Shown here: positions 17,876-25,815 of the stretch, in pieces
How positions within the stretch are numbered: the first letter of the stretch is position 1
Layout of the letters: every line of letters begins with the position of its first letter
Source of the DNA: Acidobacteriaceae bacterium
GTDB taxonomy: Bacteria; Acidobacteriota; Terriglobia; Terriglobales; Acidobacteriaceae
Assembly: GCA_003139795.1 (NCBI GenBank)
Contig: PLGM01000314.1
Span: 1-53,274 of the forward strand
Length of the DNA stretch: 53,274 bases
Direction: 5' to 3'
Position numbers and translations under genes: made by a program
The notes under the pieces: model-generated
Seen by the model: only the letters and a program-made list of their open reading frames with translations
Database searches by the model: none
What the model was told of the DNA's origin: nothing

Positions 17876-18154
17876 ATGCGGTCCACACAACAATTCAGCA
17901 TCACCCTTCCTCACGAGATGGCGGAGTTGGTGCGCGCCAAGGTCGCATCGGGCGAGTATGCCAGCGAGAGCGAAGTCATCCGCGACGGTCTGCGCGCCTT
18001 AGAGACCCGCGACCGAGCGATTGAGGCGTGGCTCAAAAACGAAGTCGTTCCGTCCATCGAGGCTGTAAAGGACAACCCTTCGCTGGTGCGAACCAGCGAT
18101 CAGGTGCGCGCATCCCTTGCGGAAGCGTACAAGGCATTGCAAAGGGCGGGATAG
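17876..18154 (+). CDS. ParD-like type II antitoxin (ribbon-helix-helix)
   Basis: A 92-aa protein beginning MRSTQQFSITLPHEMAELVR, a beta strand then helix typical of RHH DNA-binding domains, followed by GEYASESEVIRDGLRALE, the ParD/CopG signature. The C-terminal half (about residues 45-92) is helical and would wrap the toxin. The stop is one base before the toxin start. Antitoxins of this type repress their own promoter. Confidence 0.88.
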   Translation: MRSTQQFSITLPHEMAELVRAKVASGEYASESEVIRDGLRALETRDRAIEAWLKNEVVPSIEAVKDNPSLVRTSDQVRASLAEAYKALQRAG

Positions 18155-18155
18155 C

Positions 18156-18374
18156 TTGTACCAGGTAGCCTATTCTCCGCGGGCTGAGGAGCAATTGACT
18201 GACCTGCTCGCGCAAATTGCTTTGGCTGCTTCACCAGAAATTGCAGCACGCTACGTGGATGCCATTGTCGCTCAATGCGACAGCTTGTCCACCTTCCCCA
18301 GGCGCGGCGCTCGGCATTTGAGCCGCTCCGGATTCCTTGCCAAAGCGGCGCAGGAGGCTATGAGCGGAGGGTAA
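18156..18374 (+). pseudogene. ParE-like toxin, truncated
   Basis: A TTG at 18156, directly behind the antitoxin stop, starts LYQVAYSPRAEEQLTDLLAQ and continues to CDSLSTFPRRGARHL, the first 50 residues of a RelE/ParE fold. Full ParE proteins (about 95 aa) then have a short linker, a conserved Arg/Leu-rich strand and a C-terminal beta hairpin with catalytic or gyrase-contacting residues. Here the sequence turns into FLAKAAQEAMSGG and stops at 18374, at the edge of a dispersed repeat starting about 18381. The toxin is probably inactive. A short variant toxin is an alternative I consider unlikely. Confidence 0.75.
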
Positions 18375-18380
18375 GGCCGG

Positions 18381-18470
18381 TGTGGTCTCCCAGGTCTCAA
18401 AATCTAGCGAAACCTGGGGCACCCACGCATCTGGAGTAGATTGAGATGCGGGCCACCCGCCAGCATATTT
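18381..18470. repeat. Dispersed CCCAGGTCTCAAAA / GATGCGGGCCAC repeat
   Basis: Contains TCCCAGGTCTCAAAATC, GAAACCTGGGGCACCCACGC and GATGCGGGCCACCCGCCAGC. The same modules occur at 35634-35700 (TCTCAAAATCGGGACCTGGGG, then GATGTGGGCCACTTGCCAGC), and single modules at 2571-2597, 19723-19852, 22265-22345 and 52284-52330. CCCAGGTCTC/GAAACCTGGG can pair as a hairpin. Confidence 0.8.
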
Positions 18471-18477
18471 AGAAGGC

Positions 18478-19026
18478 TCATCTTCGCTTGGCCTTCGATG
18501 CGGCCAATTCTTCGTCTTCTGAACCAACAAATCGCATCACGAGTTCTACGTAATCATCCCCCCCGTTGAACAGTGACTTTTGGCAATCGCTTAGGGATGC
18601 TGATAACGGCACCAGCCCATTTGCCATTTGTGTAGTGATGTTTTTGTCTTCGCGAATTAGGGCTCTCAAGATGTCGCTCTCTGTGGAGCCTGCGCCGACT
18701 GAAAAATCATCCGAGGTTGAGAGAACGGCAACGAGAGCCTTCCCTGTTATGCGGCTCGGGTTCGCGATAAGGAAATCCGCGAACCTTTTAGCCTCGTCCA
18801 AGCTCTTAAGGTCTCTGTAGTACGGATCCGCGCCAATCACCAATTTGATGAGGGGAGCGGATGCTCCGGGCTGGACCAGCGTGTAGGACTCACGGCAACC
18901 GGACAGTGCTTTACTCATTGTCTTGAGGGACAGGGTTAGTGTCTCACTCGTAGGGGCCTGCGCCGCCACGGGCATGCATACCGCGATCAATAAGACGGTG
19001 ATTTTGAGCACCGACGAGTATAGCAC
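18478..19026 (-). CDS. Putative exported protein of unknown family
   Basis: A 182-aa protein with an N-terminal signal sequence (KITVLLIAVCMPVAAQA, cleavage likely after AQA). The mature part is mixed alpha/beta with two cysteines (in SGCRESYT and SDCQKSL) that could form a disulfide in the periplasm. I do not recognise a family. The start is a GTG at 19026; another GTG five codons later would also keep the signal peptide. Its GC content is visibly lower than the neighbouring core genes, and it lies in an island with TA genes, which suggests acquisition. Confidence 0.55.
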   Translation of the reverse strand: MLYSSVLKITVLLIAVCMPVAAQAPTSETLTLSLKTMSKALSGCRESYTLVQPGASAPLIKLVIGADPYYRDLKSLDEAKRFADFLIANPSRITGKALVAVLSTSDDFSVGAGSTESDILRALIREDKNITTQMANGLVPLSASLSDCQKSLFNGGDDYVELVMRFVGSEDEELAASKAKRR

Positions 19027-19051
19027 AGATTTGTCTTCCGTCGGTTCAATC

Positions 19052-19660
19052 CTACGAACGGCCCAATTTGGCGTCTAACCAAGCCTCAATTGAGGCTGCC
19101 TTCTCTGTCATGCCGTTCATACGAAACACAGGTGGGAGCATCAGCAACGCCGCTGAAGCAGATATCCGAAGCACTCTACAAGTATCTTCGTCACTATACT
19201 TGGGTGCCAAGACACCGGAACTTAGGGAGAACCTGGATAGGTGCTGTAGCCCCGAGTGAGTGAATCCACTCATGGTTTGCCAGCCAGTTGCGATTCCGGT
19301 AAATAGACCGTCCGCGCTCAGCGCGTCGTCAAGGTCTTTCGCCATCTTCTTAAACTTCGGAAAAGGCTCAGCCCCATCTTTCCTGATCGCCTCTACGTCG
19401 ATTTCGCTCGCTAGTTGTTGGACCCATAGCCCTCGAAAGCAGGCTTCTATCTGTGGTCGAAGTAGAGCAAATGCGGAACCCCGATGATTTTGCTCGACAA
19501 GAATACGCATCGTGGATTGATGTTCTATGTTCAATCGCGCATAGGTTGTCGTGAGTCTGATGCGGGTTTCGTTCATAAAGTCAGCGTCAGACAGTACGGT
19601 TTCAATGAAATCCGTTGTCAATTTACTGTATGCGATTTCGTATTCAAGCTCTGGCGTCAC
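19052..19660 (-). CDS. Hypothetical cytoplasmic helical protein
   Basis: A 202-aa all-helical protein without signal peptide. The segment FALLRPQIEACFRGLWVQQL (about residues 65-85) resembles uncharacterised families such as DUF6988/DUF5677, whose members carry an R-P-x-x-E-x-x-x-R-G-x-W signature after a helical N-terminus, and GFTHSGLQHLSRF is a second conserved-looking motif. I cannot assign a function. GC content near 50 percent (31 of 60 bases in the line at 19081) against about two thirds in the core genes points to recent acquisition. It is transcribed towards the exported protein at 18478 and ends 26 bp before it, so the two may be one unit. Confidence 0.55.
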   Translation of the reverse strand: MTPELEYEIAYSKLTTDFIETVLSDADFMNETRIRLTTTYARLNIEHQSTMRILVEQNHRGSAFALLRPQIEACFRGLWVQQLASEIDVEAIRKDGAEPFPKFKKMAKDLDDALSADGLFTGIATGWQTMSGFTHSGLQHLSRFSLSSGVLAPKYSDEDTCRVLRISASAALLMLPPVFRMNGMTEKAASIEAWLDAKLGRS

Positions 19661-19876
19661 ACGGACCTTTCAGCACGCTGTGCTAATTAGTGCAGATCAA
19701 AGTAATGAGGATGTCAACTTCGGCAGGTGGCCCAGGTCTGCCCCTCCCAAACTTCTTACCTCACAGATCTGGGCGGGTGGCCCAGGTTCTGACCAATCCA
19801 AAATGATTGGGCGCCCCAGTTCTCGCTTTGAGACCTGGGAAACCACGAACCTAACCAAGTGAAACTGCGAACCCGC
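19661..19876. repeat. Spacer with three CCCAGGT repeat modules
   Basis: Contains GGCAGGTGGCCCAGGTCTG, GGGCGGGTGGCCCAGGTTCTG and GCTTTGAGACCTGGGAAACC (19723-19852), i.e. three partial copies of the dispersed hairpin repeat. No gene is seen. Confidence 0.7.
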
Positions 19877-20200
19877 TCACGGCGCGCTCTCAATCTGGCG
19901 GGGAATCCAGTGGCTCAGGCTTACGCCCTCGATCGCCGCGCGCAGGGCAGCCTTTCGGTGCAGTTCCGGCTCGGTCCGCACCAGGATCTTGCCGTTGAAC
20001 GGGCGGTCGGGCTGCTGGTCGCTCTCGGCGCAAAGCTCCAGATAGCCGTTAATGCTCTCGCGAAAAACGCGCGCCAGCTCCGTGGCAGTTCTTACCCCCA
20101 AATGAATCACGTCCCGAAGCCCGGCGACCGTGCCGGAAAACGTCTTATCCTCCGGATCGAAGTCGATTGGGCCGGCCGCATAACCCTTGTATTCCATCAT
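19877..20200 (-). CDS. HicB-family antitoxin, no intact partner toxin
   Basis: A 107-aa protein. YKGYAAGPIDFDPEDKTFSG starts the degenerate RNase H-like HicB fold; RDVIHLGVRTATELARVFRE, YLELCAE and PFNGKILVRTEPELHRKAAL continue it, ending in a RHH-like DNA-binding segment (AIEGVSLSHWIPRQI). HicB proteins neutralise the mRNA interferase HicA. No HicA reading frame is found on either side: upstream (20203-20278) only a short open stretch without a start codon precedes it. It may be an orphan regulator. A second, complete HicAB pair is at 42.1-42.7 kb. Confidence 0.85.
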   Translation of the reverse strand: MMEYKGYAAGPIDFDPEDKTFSGTVAGLRDVIHLGVRTATELARVFRESINGYLELCAESDQQPDRPFNGKILVRTEPELHRKAALRAAIEGVSLSHWIPRQIESAP

Positions 20201-20260
20201 GGCTTCACCCCCGCATTGATGAGGAACTGGCGGACGGCATCGATCGCCGTTCTTTCATTC

Positions 20261-20288
20261 TTGACTCCAACTAAATAGTATATACAAT
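20261..20288 (+). promoter_or_regulatory. Promoter of brnTA, predicted leaderless
   Basis: A -35 box TTGACT (20261-20266) and a -10 box TACAAT (20283-20288) are separated by 16 bp and each matches sigma-70 consensus at five of six positions. Transcription would start close to the ATG at 20295, so the mRNA would have almost no leader. The AT-rich partly palindromic AGTATATACAATA around the -10 could be the antitoxin operator. Confidence 0.55.
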
Positions 20289-20294
20289 AAACCT

Positions 20295-20567
20295 ATGGGA
20301 ATCACGTACGATCCCGCCAAGAATGAGCGCAACATCCGGGAGCGTGGGCTTTCTTTCGAGCGGGCGGCGGATTTCGATTTCGAGACGGCATTGATCGCGG
20401 AGTACACCCGTCATGGCGAAATGCGACGCATTGCCGTAGGGTATCTGGACAGGCGGTTGCACCTGCTCTGCTACATACCCAAACCGGACGGAATCCGCGT
20501 CATCAGTTTTCGCAAAACCAACAAAAGGGAGGCTAAACTCTATGGCAAACCGCAAACCATTGATTGA
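20295..20567 (+). CDS. brnT: BrnT-family toxin
   Basis: A 90-aa protein with the BrnT signature: ITYDPAKNERNIRERGLSFE, DFDFETALI, GEMRRIAVGYLDRRLHLLCY and IRVISFRKTNKREAKLY. BrnT is a RelE-like ribonuclease toxin. The gene precedes and overlaps its antitoxin by 26 bp, the usual brnTA order, and the two would be translated in coupled fashion. Confidence 0.92.
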   Translation: MGITYDPAKNERNIRERGLSFERAADFDFETALIAEYTRHGEMRRIAVGYLDRRLHLLCYIPKPDGIRVISFRKTNKREAKLYGKPQTID

Positions 20568-20850
20568 TGAGGATGGAGAGGTCAGGGAGATAACAGCCGA
20601 AGATGTTGCCCTCTTTAAGCCATTCTCCGCCCTGCCGGAGGCGGAGCAGAAAACGCTCCTGAAACTTCGCAAGCGCGGGCCGCAGAGGACTCCCAAGAAA
20701 GTTCCCATCTCGATTCGACTTTCTCCCGATGTGGCGGAGGGCCTGCGCGCAACCGGCAATGGGTGGCAACGCCGCGCGGATGAAGCGCTCAGGTTATGGC
20801 TTGCAGAGACGAGAAATGTGCCGGCGACCCGCACTTTGCCGAGCCGCTGA
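20542..20850 (+). CDS. brnA: BrnA-family antitoxin
   Basis: A 102-aa protein. The N-terminal 55 residues are acidic (DEDGEVREITAEDVALFKPF) and would cover the toxin; the C-terminal PKKVPISIRLSPDVAEGLRA, then GWQRRADEALRLWL is the ribbon-helix-helix DNA-binding part of BrnA, which dimerises and represses the operon. It overlaps brnT. Confidence 0.92.
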   Translation: MANRKPLIDEDGEVREITAEDVALFKPFSALPEAEQKTLLKLRKRGPQRTPKKVPISIRLSPDVAEGLRATGNGWQRRADEALRLWLAETRNVPATRTLPSR

Positions 20851-20877
20851 GGTGTGGGATTCGACCGTCAGCTACAC

Positions 20878-22110
20878 CTACCTGGATTTCTTTTTCGCCG
20901 GCTTGCCGGACTTGGGCTTCTCGCCCTCCAGGTGACCCACGGGAATAGGTCCCAGGTCGGGGCCGATGCGCTTGACCTGCGTGTCGATCATCTCGTAGTT
21001 GATGGTGCGCGGGGCGACGGGGCGGGCGATGCCGGTGGAGGGATCGACGGCGAGGTCCGGGCCGTTGGCGATCTGGAAGCTGAAGGTGGGCACGGCGCCG
21101 CCGGACGCGGGCTGGAAGCCGGTTCGGACCGGAAGGAAGCCCTGGATGGGATGCAGCCGGAAGGCCGTCTCATAGCGGTGGCGCTTGACGCTCCAGGTAA
21201 AAACGCGCACTTGGTCGAAATCGAAGGGCAGGCCGGCTTTGGGCGGGGTGAGGACGGTTACGTACTCGGGAACCTCGTGGTTGGGGGTGGTGGCCTCGGG
21301 ATCGGTGACCTTGGTGAGCACGTAGGCGCCCACCATCCGCTGGCCTTCGGAGTAGGTGGCTACCTCATCCGGCACATCCACATCCATGCGGCCGGCGAGC
21401 AGCCAGCCGGCGTGGCCCCGGGTGTCGCGCACCAGCCACCAGTCCTCCATCACGACAGGCGGCCCCTCGGCCGGGCTGGGAGTTGGCGCTGCGCCGGCCG
21501 GGGCCGGCCGTGAGCTGGGCGCGGGCGAGACGGCATTTCCAGTACCCTTCGGCAAATTGGAGGCCGGCGCGGGACTCTTGCCCTCCTGACCCGGTTGCAA
21601 GAGAGGTTTCGGCACGATTGGCTTGAGGGACGCTCCCAAGCCCCGGGTGGCCACTTTGGGAACCGAAGCGCGGGCCAGAAGCTGGACCTTGGCGTTGCCG
21701 GCCAGCAGATAAAAGTGCTCCGTCTCCCGGCCGGGGAGGATGTGCAGATACAGGTCGTCGCGGAGGGCGGCGGTGGCCACTACGGGGTCCTGCCGGTGCT
21801 GGCTGGCAAGCTGGACAAACGCATCATAGGTCTTGCCGTCAATCACGGCACGGTCTTCAATCCAGCCGATCTCGTTCTTTTGCGTCTTCACCTTGAGGAA
21901 ACGGCGGCCGTGATCGAGGACTTCGAGCGGCTGTCCATTCGCCACCTCGGCTACGCGATTGGAGACGGCGGCAACCCGGTCGTGGAGGTACATCTGGCGA
22001 GCTGAGACGTAGACCGTATCGTGCTGTTCATGCCGAAATTGGCTGCATCCCGAGGCAAGGGAGAGAAAGCACAGGGCCAATACCGAAAGCAATGGCGTCA
22101 ACGAAGGCAT
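20878..22110 (-). CDS. SH3-domain lipoprotein
   Basis: A 410-aa protein. The start at 22110 gives a perfect lipoprotein signal, [20 protein letters not shown] followed by GC; a GTG 19 codons upstream would bury it. Residues about 35-95 form a bacterial SH3-like domain ([41 protein letters not shown]); a second SH3-like segment covers about 115-160 ([20 protein letters not shown]) and its end reappears after a Pro/Ala linker ([20 protein letters not shown]). The rest is a beta-rich domain ([20 protein letters not shown]) without recognised family. It would be anchored in the envelope, probably touching peptidoglycan. The basic end is [13 protein letters not shown]. Confidence 0.8.
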   Translation of the reverse strand: MPSLTPLLSVLALCFLSLASGCSQFRHEQHDTVYVSARQMYLHDRVAAVSNRVAEVANGQPLEVLDHGRRFLKVKTQKNEIGWIEDRAVIDGKTYDAFVQLASQHRQDPVVATAALRDDLYLHILPGRETEHFYLLAGNAKVQLLARASVPKVATRGLGASLKPIVPKPLLQPGQEGKSPAPASNLPKGTGNAVSPAPSSRPAPAGAAPTPSPAEGPPVVMEDWWLVRDTRGHAGWLLAGRMDVDVPDEVATYSEGQRMVGAYVLTKVTDPEATTPNHEVPEYVTVLTPPKAGLPFDFDQVRVFTWSVKRHRYETAFRLHPIQGFLPVRTGFQPASGGAVPTFSFQIANGPDLAVDPSTGIARPVAPRTINYEMIDTQVKRIGPDLGPIPVGHLEGEKPKSGKPAKKKSR

Positions 22111-22381
22111 TGAGGCCCGGCGGAGCCTGAGGAAAGGGACGAATGGGATTGGAGATCGCGTGAACACAGCCAGTGGCGTTCCTCTTGAGGATAGCAGAGA
22201 ACAGGGGTCAGGGGATCAGGGAGAGAGGGAACAGGGAAGGGACAACCTCATCGGGAATCACACCGTCCCACAAGCTCCGGGCTCCCCAGGTTCCGGTTCT
22301 GAAACCTGGGAAACCACGAACCCCGATAAGTGGGTGGCCCGAATTCACTCGCCGCCGGTCCAGACAACCGGCCCCTGCTTT
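22111..22381. repeat. Spacer with 7-bp GGGAACAGGGATCAG tract and CCCAGGTT hairpin repeat
   Basis: At 22196-22240 lie heptamer-like units (AACAGGGGTCAGGGGATCAGG and AGAGAGGGAACAGGGAAGGG, split here). At 22285-22310, CCCAGGTT and AACCTGGG form a hairpin, followed by GGGTGGCCCGAATTC. No gene is seen. Confidence 0.7.
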
Positions 22382-23899
22382 CTACGGCGCCGCCGCAATG
22401 GCGACGGCTCCGACGGGGTCGGTTCCGGTGGGAACGGTGAGCGTGGAGGTGAGTGTGCCCGAACTCATGGTGTAGGCCTCAAGGTCGGGATTCCCCGCAA
22501 AGTCCACTGCAAGCAGGAAGCTGCCGGTCGAGTCTTCTGCCAGGTCTATCCGGCCGGTGGGCCCGGCCGTAGCGGTGTTGATCGAGGTCAGCGCGGTGGA
22601 TGAGACCGAAAAGCTGGCGATATTGCCGGTGGAGCCGCCGCTGACCGATTGGTTGGCGACGTAGACGTAGTTGCCGTCCGATGTGGGCAGAATGGCAGAG
22701 GGTCCCGTTCCCCCAATTGCATACGGGGAGCCGGCGCTGGTGAGCTCGGTGACTCCATTGCTGGCGATGGTGAAGACGCGCAGCCCGCCGGATTGGGTGG
22801 CGGAGGGGAGGGCGTCAGCCTCTCCGACATAGAGTAACCGGTTGCTGGGGTCCACGGCCACTGCATTGTCTCCGCCTGCGGAATTCACCAGCTTAATGGT
22901 ACCGGTGCCTCCGAAGGGATTGGCGCTGCCGGGATTAAAGAGAATGAGCTCCGTTCCCCCTGAGCCCATTCCGACAAAGACATAGCAATCGGCGCACGAA
23001 CTGGAGTCATTGGGGGAGATGGCCAACTGCGACACGGTGGAAGCGGGCAGAGCGACAGATTGCTCTTTCTCGCCGGCGGTGGCGAGCGTTCCAGCGTTGG
23101 CGCCAGTGCTGATGACGTTAATGGCGTTGACCTGGGCCACGCCGGAGACAGCCTCGACCAGCCAGGAGTCGGTCGCGTCAACCTGCATGGTATAGGCCGG
23201 ATCCGTGGTGATGGCTGTACCGCCATTTCCCAGGGTTAGCGCACCGGTGCTGGAGTTGACGGTGTAGAGGTAGATACCGTATTCCGTGCTTACATACAAG
23301 AATAGGCCGTTGGGAGCCACGGCGATGGCCACGGGCTGCACGGCGGGCAGGGTTAAGGCGCCGATCGTATTCAGCTGGCCGGAGGAAATAGTCAAGGCGA
23401 CGATCTGGTCCGTCGTCTGGTTCAGCACGTAGAAGACGCCGCTGGCGCCGGCCGCGCCGCTGCAACTGCCTGAGGATGACGTGACCTCAGCGCAAACGGT
23501 GGTGGTCTCCGAAGCACTGCCGGAAACGCCGGTAACCGTAATTTCGTAAGCTCCGGTGGTCGTCGTGGACGTAGTGGCCGCGGTCAGCGTGGCCGTTTGC
23601 GCCGTCGTGCTGCTGATCGTAACCGAAGTCGGAGAAAGGCTGCACGTCGTGGGACTGGAGGCGCCCGATGGCGAGGTGGTCACCGCGCAAGTCAGTGTAA
23701 CCGTGCCGGTAAACGAATTCGTTGGCGTCACGGTAATGGTCGAGGTGTTGGTCGCACCTGGGCTCACGGTGATGTTGCCGCTGTTGGTAAGCGTAAAGCT
23801 GGTGTTGTTGCCGCCGCTTGGCGCCTGCCAGAAATCTCCGCATCCAGCCAGGAGCGGAGCCGCCGCCAGCAACAGCCTTGCCCATTGTCCGAGTTTCAT
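22382..23899 (-). CDS. Lipoprotein with Ig-like region and lactonase-type beta-propeller
   Basis: A 505-aa protein. ATG at 23899 has AAGGAG at good distance. The signal MKLGQWARLLLAAAPLLAGC is a lipobox. Residues about 30-150 are Ser/Thr-rich beta repeats (NITVSPGATNTSTITVTPTN and similar) typical of acidobacterial exoproteins. From about residue 155 a seven-bladed propeller of the YVTN/lactonase type follows: VQPVAIAVAPNGLFLYVS, TVSQLAISPNDSSSC, NAVAVDPSNRLLYVGEA, SAILPTSDGNYVYVANQS and GRIDLAEDSTGSFLLAV. A CADC pair is in one blade. Function unknown; no lactonase activity should be assumed. Confidence 0.85.
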   Translation of the reverse strand: MKLGQWARLLLAAAPLLAGCGDFWQAPSGGNNTSFTLTNSGNITVSPGATNTSTITVTPTNSFTGTVTLTCAVTTSPSGASSPTTCSLSPTSVTISSTTAQTATLTAATTSTTTTGAYEITVTGVSGSASETTTVCAEVTSSSGSCSGAAGASGVFYVLNQTTDQIVALTISSGQLNTIGALTLPAVQPVAIAVAPNGLFLYVSTEYGIYLYTVNSSTGALTLGNGGTAITTDPAYTMQVDATDSWLVEAVSGVAQVNAINVISTGANAGTLATAGEKEQSVALPASTVSQLAISPNDSSSCADCYVFVGMGSGGTELILFNPGSANPFGGTGTIKLVNSAGGDNAVAVDPSNRLLYVGEADALPSATQSGGLRVFTIASNGVTELTSAGSPYAIGGTGPSAILPTSDGNYVYVANQSVSGGSTGNIASFSVSSTALTSINTATAGPTGRIDLAEDSTGSFLLAVDFAGNPDLEAYTMSSGTLTSTLTVPTGTDPVGAVAIAAAP

Positions 23900-24068
23900 T
23901 GCCGCTCCTTGGTCGTCGCCTGCTGAGCCACGTTCAAAGGGTATCGCTTTCGCTTGCGTCCTGTCCTGCTACCGCATTAGACGCACATAGGCGGCCTCAG
24001 GTCCTAAAGTCAGAGACGCGGCCCGGCGGGTATTCGCTCAGCTATTCAAGATTCCTGGGCCTGCGATT

Positions 24069-25054
24069 CTATTGCGGGATCGAGGTGCGCGCCTGCCAGA
24101 CCAGCCTTGCCGCGGTCAGGTCCTCTATGGCCATGCCTACGGACTTGAAGACCATGCGCCGGCCGGCGGGCGCGGCCACGGAACCGGAGAGAATTTCACC
24201 GATCTCGGTCTGCACCCTGGCGCCGGAGAGCTGCACGTCTCCCGATTCGCGCTCGACCGAGGAGCGGGACTCGGCCACCACAAAGCTCGAAAGCATGGCC
24301 TCGTCGTCCAGTTCGCGCAAACTGGCCCCGGTTGCTCCCACGGCCAGCACCAGCGCATGGGGCGCCAGCCAGCGGCCTTCCAGAACAGGGCCAGGCGAAG
24401 CGGTTGCGGTGAGCACAACGTCGGCGGCTGCTGCCTCCTCAATGGCCACGGCTCGGGCTCCGGCCTCGATAGCCAGCCGTTCGGCGTTGGCCGGGGTACG
24501 GCTCCAGATACGGATATCCGTGAGCGCCGGCCAGACCAGCCTGAGCGCCTGGATGTGCGGCCTCGCCTGCACGCCGCTGCCCAGAATGCCCAGGCTGGAT
24601 GCTTCAGGCCGAGCCAGAGCCGCAAGCGCGACCGCGGAGACCGCTGCGGTGCGCATTTCCGTGATCAGGATGCTTCAGGCCGAGCCAGAGCCGCAAGCGC
24701 GACCGCGGAGACCGCTGCGGTGCGCATTTCCGTGATCAGGCGGCCATCCATGACGGCCAGCGGCTCGCCGGTGGAGCGGCTGAGCAACTCGATGACCGCC
24801 ATGTGCGTATGCAGGCCCTTGTCGGCGTTGCCGGGGTAAAACGTGACGGTCTTGACGCCCATCACGTCGCCGTAAATCACCGGCATCACGGCAAACCAGC
24901 CGTTCAGGAATCCCTCGGCATTGCCGGCGCGCAGGACGATCCGTGGCGGCTGCTCGACAAGGCCGGCCGAGTAGTCGATCAGGGCCTGGCGAATGGCGGG
25001 AATCAGCGCGTCATAGGTAAGGACGGCGCGAACTTCTTGTTCGGGGACGTACAT
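24069..25054 (-). pseudogene. Ornithine cyclodeaminase/mu-crystallin-family gene broken by a 71-bp tandem duplication
   Basis: The first part (25054 down to a stop at 24665) gives MYVPEQEVRAVLTYDALIPA, GFLNGWFAVMPVIYGDVMGV, KTVTFYPGNADKGL and RLITEMRTAAVSAVA; the second (24656 down to 24069) gives MRTAAVSAVALAALARPEAS then LGILGSGVQARPHIQAL, the Rossmann loop, and IWSRTPANAERLA. Together they make a complete protein of about 305 aa of the OCD/alanine dehydrogenase/pyrroline-2-carboxylate reductase family. A 71-bp direct repeat (24597-24667 and 24668-24738) causes the frameshift and a stop at the junction. Loss of one copy would restore the gene. Both parts could in principle be translated separately, the second from the ATG at 24656. 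Confidence 0.9.
24597..24738. repeat. Perfect 71-bp tandem duplication
   Basis: The unit beginning GGATGCTTCAGGCCGAGCC and ending GCATTTCCGTGATCA occurs twice, head to tail, without mismatches (24597-24667, 24668-24738). As 71 is not a multiple of three it breaks the reading frame of the OCD-family gene. Exact identity means it is recent, or an assembly artefact. Confidence 0.95.
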
Positions 25055-25196
25055 AGGTTCCGGTAATCCTCAAAAAACGGGGCAGGGCGGCTGTTTGGCT
25101 ACCCACCCTAGCAACAAAAATCCGCGGCGGCGGACCGCGAGGGTGGGGCACCCGGCGAAGTCGTCGATAGTATCTCGGAACGACGTGGCGTCGCGC

Positions 25197-25637
25197 CTAG
25201 TTGGGCCGGCCGCCGGAGGCGGAACGGCGGCGGAAGCGCTCGTCCACGGGCTGGCGGCCCTGAAAACCGGAATCGACCGTGTGCCAGTGTTCGATGGAGG
25301 GCTCGCCCATGCGCCAGCAGAGCAGCACCACCTGGTCGTCGAGGCGGCAGGGAAAATCGAGCAGCCCGGCATCGATGTCCTTCACCTGCACGCCGATGGA
25401 ATCGATCTCGGCGATGCTCTCCCGGACGCGCTGCAGGTGGGTTTCTATCTCCGCGCGCGACTTGGCCACCTTGCCCACGTCCACCCTCATGCCGCCGGAG
25501 AGATAGATGCGCCGGGCCAGTTCAGAAAGGCCGGACTCGACTTCCTCGGCGGACTGCTTGCCTTCGATGGCGCGTTTCAGCAGCGATTCCAGCACCGGGA
25601 GCAGGGACTGCGCTTCTTCGAGAGTGAAGGTCTTCAT
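25197..25637 (-). CDS. DUF2203-family protein
   Basis: A 146-aa protein beginning MKTFTLEEAQSLLPVLESLL, a helical N-terminus, followed by GVQVKDIDAGLLDFPCRLDD, VVLLCWRMGEPSIEHWH and DSGFQGRQPVDERF, the hallmarks of DUF2203. The family is small, cytoplasmic and of unknown function, common in Acidobacteria and Firmicutes. The C-terminus is basic (RRRSASGGRPN). It lies between the OCD pseudogene and nadA. Confidence 0.88.
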   Translation of the reverse strand: MKTFTLEEAQSLLPVLESLLKRAIEGKQSAEEVESGLSELARRIYLSGGMRVDVGKVAKSRAEIETHLQRVRESIAEIDSIGVQVKDIDAGLLDFPCRLDDQVVLLCWRMGEPSIEHWHTVDSGFQGRQPVDERFRRRSASGGRPN

Positions 25638-25679
25638 GGGGAAATGCCCTTGGCTATAGGATACGACGGAATGGGGAAC

Positions 25680-25815
25680 AGCTTCTAGCCACTAGCTTCT
25701 AGCTGCCAGCCTTTTGCCCTAATGTCCACCTTGGCGTCGAGTTGGGTCCAAATCTCTGCAAATCGGCCTCTAGCCGGAGCTGGAAGCTAGAGGCTGGGAG
25801 CTGGAGGCTGTCTCC
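25680..25815. repeat. Two tracts of the 7-bp CTTCTAG/AGCTGGA repeat
   Basis: Tract one (25680-25711) has AGCTTCTAGCCACTAGCTTC; tract two (25768-25815) has AGCTGGA, AGCTAGA, GGCTGGG, AGCTGGA, GGCTGTC in exact 7-bp phase. The two are roughly inverted relative to each other. Tract two encodes the C-terminal Ser-rich tail of NadA. Confidence 0.8.

Noticed and set aside
20203-20278. HicA or other small toxin upstream of the lone HicB
   Set aside because: The coupled frame (ending AGVKP) has no usable start codon after an in-frame stop and no HicA motif.
22382-23899. 6-phosphogluconolactonase
   Set aside because: Only the general propeller repeats match; it is a lipoprotein with an Ig-like region, so the enzyme name is not justified.
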